Shown one piece after another: positions 60,271 through 64,000 of a DNA stretch of 64,000 nucleotides; position 1 is the first letter of the stretch; every line of letters starts with the position of its first letter. A program made the translations under genes and the position numbers. The notes beneath the pieces are model-generated. The model was not told where the DNA came from, did no database searches, and saw only the letters and a program-made list of their open reading frames with translations. This DNA is from Acuticoccus sp. MNP-M23 (lineage in GTDB: Bacteria; Pseudomonadota; Alphaproteobacteria; Rhizobiales; Amorphaceae), in the NCBI RefSeq assembly GCF_031195445.1, contig NZ_CP133480.1:2224501-2288500 (forward strand), given 5' to 3'.

Positions 60271-60403
60271 GGTTGCGACGCTAGCGTTCAGTTTGCGTCG
60301 TCGCAACCGTTGCGGGAATTTCTGTCGGACAAATTTCGTGACAGGGCCGGAAAGGTGTCATACAAAAATGGACAAAAGCAGAACATTTTGTCTGTTTTGG
60401 ACA
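60271..60403. promoter_or_regulatory. Divergent promoter with inverted repeats and TGTC/GACA cluster
   Basis: GGTTGCGACG (60271-60280) and CGTCGCAACC (60299-60308) are perfect arms 18 bp apart. TGTC-G-GACA lies at 60323-60331, TGACA/TGTCA at 60339-60360, GACAAAA (60371-60377) pairs with TTTTGTC (60386-60392), and another GACA is at 60400-60403. Seven half-sites in about 80 bp between dctP and the SnoaL-like gene suggest repressor or activator binding. Confidence 0.6.
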
Positions 60404-60417
60404 GGTGAGGAAGTGCC

Positions 60418-60792
60418 ATGTCTCTGAAAGCGCTTGGCGAACGGCTCGTCGCCGCCAACCGTGATGACACCATCGAAGAGCTTCTCAAGAATGATTATGC
60501 GGCAGATGCCGTCTCCGTCGAGGCGATGACGATGGACCCGGCTCGGAGCCGCGAAACCGCGGGTCTGGACGGGATCCGCGCCAAGCATGCCTGGTGGAAC
60601 GACAACATGCAGACCCGCGCCATGGTGGTGGAAGGCCCGTTCCTGCATGGCGATGACCGCTTTGCCGTGATCTTCAAGGGGGAAGCCGTCAGCAAGCAGT
60701 CCGGAGAGACGATGCCGCTCCACGAGGTCGCCATCTATACGGCGAAGGACGGCAAGATCGTCCGCGAGGAGTTCTACTCCGCCATGTCCTGA
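60418..60792 (+). CDS. SnoaL/NTF2-like protein
   Basis: 124 residues, compact cone fold: LVAANRDDTIEELLKNDYA, GLDGIRAKHAWWNDNM, HGDDRFAVIFKGE and VREEFYSAM. The family includes polyketide cyclases, isomerases and many orphan proteins with a hydrophobic pocket. No partner is evident; the divergent TRAP importer shares its regulatory region, so it may act on or bind the imported compound. Its end overlaps the converging moeB-like gene by 19 bp. Confidence 0.82.
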   Translation: MSLKALGERLVAANRDDTIEELLKNDYAADAVSVEAMTMDPARSRETAGLDGIRAKHAWWNDNMQTRAMVVEGPFLHGDDRFAVIFKGEAVSKQSGETMPLHEVAIYTAKDGKIVREEFYSAMS

Positions 60793-61561
60793 GCGGCGGT
60801 GCCCGTCAGTGGATTGGCGGGCGACCATGCGTAGGTGATGGTGTCGAACCGTGTATCGCGCGCGTCGAACAGCAGAAGACGGCCGATGAGCGGTTCGCCC
60901 GTTCCGAGGATGAGTTTCAGGACTTCGTTTGCCTGCAAAGTGCCGATGACCCCGGTGACGGCACCCAGAATGCCGTGGCGGGCGCACTCGTCCACCATCG
61001 CATCGGGCGGCGGGTCGGGGAACAGGCAGCGGTAGGTGGGGTTGGGTGTGCCGTCCGCAGCGTGGCCGAACGGCGCCAGCGTGGTCACGTGGCCGTCGAA
61101 GCCGTGGACAGCGCCGCTCACCAGCGGAACGCGGGCATGAAAGCACGCATCGGACACGGCGTAGCGCGTGGCGGCATTGTCGGAGCCGTCGGCGGCCACA
61201 CTGACGCCCTCCAGCAGGCCGGCCGCGTTGTCCGCCGTCAGCCGCACAGGAGAGGTTTCCACGGTGATGTGCGGGTTGAGGCGGTGGACGGCGGCAGCCG
61301 CCGCTTCGGCCTTGCCGTTGCCGGTGTCGGCGGTTGCGAACAGCACCTGACGCTGGAGGTTGGACAGGGCGACCGTGTCATCGTCGATAATCCGGATGGT
61401 GCCGACGCCGGCTGCGGCCAGATAAAGCACCAGAGGCGATCCAAGCCCGCCGGCGCCCACCACGGCGACGCGTGCGCGCCTGAGCGCCTGCTGGCCCGGT
61501 CCGCCCACGCCGGAGAGGACCAGGTGGCGGGCGTAGCGCTCGATCTCGTCCGGCGACAGCG

Positions 61562-61565
<4 letters not shown>
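60774..61565 (-). CDS. MoeB/ThiF-type adenylyltransferase lacking the usual zinc cysteines
   Basis: 263 residues; GTG start overlapping the dut stop (GTGA). Adenylation motifs: [40 protein letters not shown] (Arg, ATP) and [16 protein letters not shown]. coli MoeB has CxxC in that last segment and a second CxxC near the C-terminus; here the first is TYRC and the second is absent (only C141, C180, C194 remain), so the structural zinc is probably lost. It should activate a MoaD/ThiS-like partner by C-terminal adenylation. Confidence 0.85.
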
Positions 61566-62008
<443 letters not shown>

Positions 62009-62131
62009 CGCCGCTCTTCTATCCGCCGCACCGCGCTGCGCAAGGGTGCTTGATGCCCGGGGAGCGGACCGGGCGTCTTCTCGCGGGGCGCGGGATCGGC
62101 CATGTTGCCGGCAACACACGAGGATATGCCG

Positions 62132-62830
62132 ATGATCGAAGAACCTGCGCAACTGACCGTAAACAAGGCGCGCAACCGGCCCACCGCGGCACAGATTGCC
62201 GCCTTCCAGGGCGTGCAGACGAGCTTTGTGGCCGATGCGCTGGGCGGCGACGGCGCACTCGACCCCGCCATCCGGCCCCTTGGCGAAGGGCGGGATATCC
62301 GCTGCGTTGCGGCCGGTCCCGCGCTGACGGCGGACGCTGGTCCGGCGGATATTCTGGCCACCTACGCTGCGCTGCACTTTTTGTCGCCGGGAGACATTCT
62401 GGTGGTGGCGTTCGGCGGCCACCAGCGCTGCGCCGCAGTTGGCGACCGGGTGATGGGGATGGTCCGCAACAACGAGGCTGCGGGCTTCGTGACCGATGGG
62501 CCGGTGCGCGACTATGCGGGCATTGTGGACGTTGGCTTGCCGGTCTGGTGCACCGGGCTCAACCCGGCCTCGCCCTTCTCCAACGGGCCGGGCACGGTGG
62601 GTCTGCCGATCAGCATCGGCGGCCGGCAGGTGGCCACCGGCGACATGATCTGCGGCGACCGCGACGGTGTTGTGGTCGTCCCGTTCGACCAGATTGACAC
62701 GGTGATTGCCCGGCTTGCGGAGATCCACAAGCTGGAAGCAAAGCTGGATGCCGAGGTCGCCAACGGGCGCAGGCACGCCGACAAGGTCGCCCGGCTGATT
62801 GAGGACGGGAAGATCAATTACGTCGGCTGA
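62132..62830 (+). CDS. RraA-family aldolase/regulator-like protein
   Basis: 232 residues from ATG 62132 (GAGGA 7 bp upstream). RraA/HMG-aldolase fold: [33 protein letters not shown] with the metal-binding and Arg segment ([10 protein letters not shown]), and [14 protein letters not shown]. The family contains 4-hydroxy-4-methyl-2-oxoglutarate aldolases, sugar-acid lyases and RNase E inhibitors. It lies on the opposite strand between coaBC and dut and overlaps the coaBC end by 13 bp. Its role here is unclear. Confidence 0.82.
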   Translation: MIEEPAQLTVNKARNRPTAAQIAAFQGVQTSFVADALGGDGALDPAIRPLGEGRDIRCVAAGPALTADAGPADILATYAALHFLSPGDILVVAFGGHQRCAAVGDRVMGMVRNNEAAGFVTDGPVRDYAGIVDVGLPVWCTGLNPASPFSNGPGTVGLPISIGGRQVATGDMICGDRDGVVVVPFDQIDTVIARLAEIHKLEAKLDAEVANGRRHADKVARLIEDGKINYVG

Positions 62831-64000
62831 TCGGGCCCGAGCGTTGCGGCAATGCGGGCGACCAGCCGCGTTGCCACATCCGCCTTCTGAAGGCGGGGCC
62901 AGTCCTCCACCCCTTCGGCGGTGATGAGATGTACGGTGTTTTCAGCTGCGCCGAAGACACCGGCGGACACATCGTTGGCGACAATCCAGTCGCACCCCTT
63001 GCGCAGGCGCTTGGCAACCGCGTTCTCGATCACGCTTTCGGTCTCCGCCGCAAAGCCGATCACCAGGCCGGGACGGCTGGGGCTGGCGGAAACGGTCGCC
63101 AGAATGTCGGGGTTCTGCGACAGGGTGAGCGTCGGCGGCGCGGCGTCCTTTTTCAGCTTTTGCGGGGCGGCCTCCACGTGCCAGTCGGCCACGGCGGCGG
63201 CCATGATGGCACAGTCGGCCGGCAGAGCGGCCTCTGCTGCGGCCAGCATCTCACGCGCGCTCTCCACCTTGTGCACGGTCACGCCGGGCGGGTCGGGGAG
63301 GGTGACGGGGCCCGAAATCAGCGTCACCGCGGCGCCTGCTCTGGCCGCCGCCTGCGCAATGGCGTGGCCCTGACGGCCGGACGACCGGTTGGCAATGTAG
63401 CGCACCGGGTCGATGGCTTCGTGCGTCGGGCCGGACGTGACGAGAATGTGCCGGCCTTCGAGGGGCCGGTCCGGCGTCAACAGCGCGCTCACCGCATCGA
63501 CAATGGCCATCGGCGCGGCAAGACGGCCGGTGCCGGCCTCGCCGCGCTCGGCCATTTCGCCCGCATCGGGGCCGATGAAGTGCACGCCGTCCGCGGCCAG
63601 AGTGGCGACGTTGCGGGCCGTGGCGGGGTGCGCCCACATCGCCGGGTTCATGGCAGGCGCTGCCAGGATGGGGGCGTTGGTTGCAAGCAGCGACGCGGTG
63701 GCAAGGTCGCCAGCAAACCCGGAAGCCATCTTGGCCAGAATGTCGGCGCTGGCGGGGGCCAGGAGCACCAGGTCCGCATCGCGGGCGAGGCGGATGTGGC
63801 CGATTTCGCGTTCCCGGTCGAGGTCGAACAGGTCGGTCAGGACCGGCGCGTTGGACAGTGCCCCCACCGATAGCGGGGTGACGAAGCGCGTGGCGGCCTC
63901 GGTGAGGATCGCAGGCGTCTCGTGCCCGCGCTCGCGCAGGCGGCGGATCACTTCCAGCACCTTGTAGGCGGCAATGCCGCCGGAAATGACGACGAGGATG
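62818..64000 (-). CDS. coaBC: Phosphopantothenoylcysteine decarboxylase/synthetase, 5' end outside window
   Basis: Bifunctional enzyme of coenzyme A synthesis: CoaB joins cysteine to phosphopantothenate, CoaC decarboxylates. The frame continues past base 64000, with ISGGIAAYK, the CoaC flavin-binding start, just inside the edge. Visible parts: [17 protein letters not shown] (CoaC catalytic), [19 protein letters not shown] and [12 protein letters not shown] (CoaB nucleotide binding), VIGFAAETE and [10 protein letters not shown]. The stop is TAA at 62818-62820. Confidence 0.96.
   Translation of the reverse strand, partial: ILVVISGGIAAYKVLEVIRRLRERGHETPAILTEAATRFVTPLSVGALSNAPVLTDLFDLDREREIGHIRLARDADLVLLAPASADILAKMASGFAGDLATASLLATNAPILAAPAMNPAMWAHPATARNVATLAADGVHFIGPDAGEMAERGEAGTGRLAAPMAIVDAVSALLTPDRPLEGRHILVTSGPTHEAIDPVRYIANRSSGRQGHAIAQAAARAGAAVTLISGPVTLPDPPGVTVHKVESAREMLAAAEAALPADCAIMAAAVADWHVEAAPQKLKKDAAPPTLTLSQNPDILATVSASPSRPGLVIGFAAETESVIENAVAKRLRKGCDWIVANDVSAGVFGAAENTVHLITAEGVEDWPRLQKADVATRLVARIAATLGPDQPT

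Overview
The window looks like a chromosomal segment of an alphaproteobacterium, most likely in Hyphomicrobiales. The evidence is high GC by eye, a serC-type leader RNA in front of a serC-serA pair, an EcfG-type general-stress promoter, a yebC-ruvC-ruvA-ruvB block, a coaBC-dut-moeB block and a NodS-like methyltransferase. Genes are dense and often joined by ATGA, GTGA or TTGA overlaps. I found no rRNA, tRNA, CRISPR array, insertion sequence or prophage. The first gene (soxA) and the last (coaBC) run off the window.

Layout. 1-2.4 kb is the end of a sarcosine oxidase operon (soxA, soxG). 2.4-9.6 kb holds an exported DUF4139 protein, a small conserved protein, the serine operon (leader RNA, serC, internal terminator, serA) and a repeat-rich coiled-coil membrane protein. 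9.8-12.7 kb is a tetronate pair (otnK, otnI) facing a DMT exporter. 12.9-19.8 kb carries purA, a large membrane-anchored protein, a ThiX/ThiY-like uptake pair without its ATPase, a 1-Cys peroxiredoxin, a cysteine-rich secreted protein and an OmpA-domain protein. 19.9-23.4 kb is an SDR next to a PuuB/PuuA-like gamma-glutamyl-amine pair. 23.5-29.1 kb is a stress-type region: an exported 11-residue-repeat/PRC-barrel protein behind an EcfG promoter, MscS, a membrane adenylate cyclase with a 58-residue companion, a periplasmic binding protein and an HSL-family hydrolase.

29.3-39.3 kb is mostly housekeeping: a DMT transporter, MccB, a NicX-like metalloenzyme, 5-formyl-THF cyclo-ligase, a YmdB-type phosphoesterase, DUF983, yebC and ruvCAB, with two reverse-strand genes inserted between yebC and ruvC. 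39.5-43.2 kb is a tight four-gene cassette (glycosyltransferase, acyl-CoA-dehydrogenase-like protein, PIG-L deacetylase, NodS-like methyltransferase). It is the best candidate here for an undescribed pathway, probably making a modified glycoconjugate.

43.2-60.4 kb is a catabolic region, mainly on the minus strand: MatB coupled to a DapA-family enzyme, a Crp/Fnr regulator, a four-gene sugar-acid operon (hydroxyacid dehydrogenase, FAH-family hydrolase, SDR, beta-hydroxyacid dehydrogenase), a GST, DUF2254, an UxaA-family dehydratase, a PfkB kinase and a complete TRAP transporter. Dehydratase, SDR and FAH hydrolase together resemble a non-phosphorylated L-fuconate-type route, with the TRAP system a plausible importer; this is inference. 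60.4-64 kb holds a SnoaL-like protein, a moeB-like gene, dut, an RraA-family gene on the opposite strand and the 3' part of coaBC.

Four tail-to-tail gene pairs overlap or abut at their stop codons, so gene ends are packed with little room for ordinary terminators.
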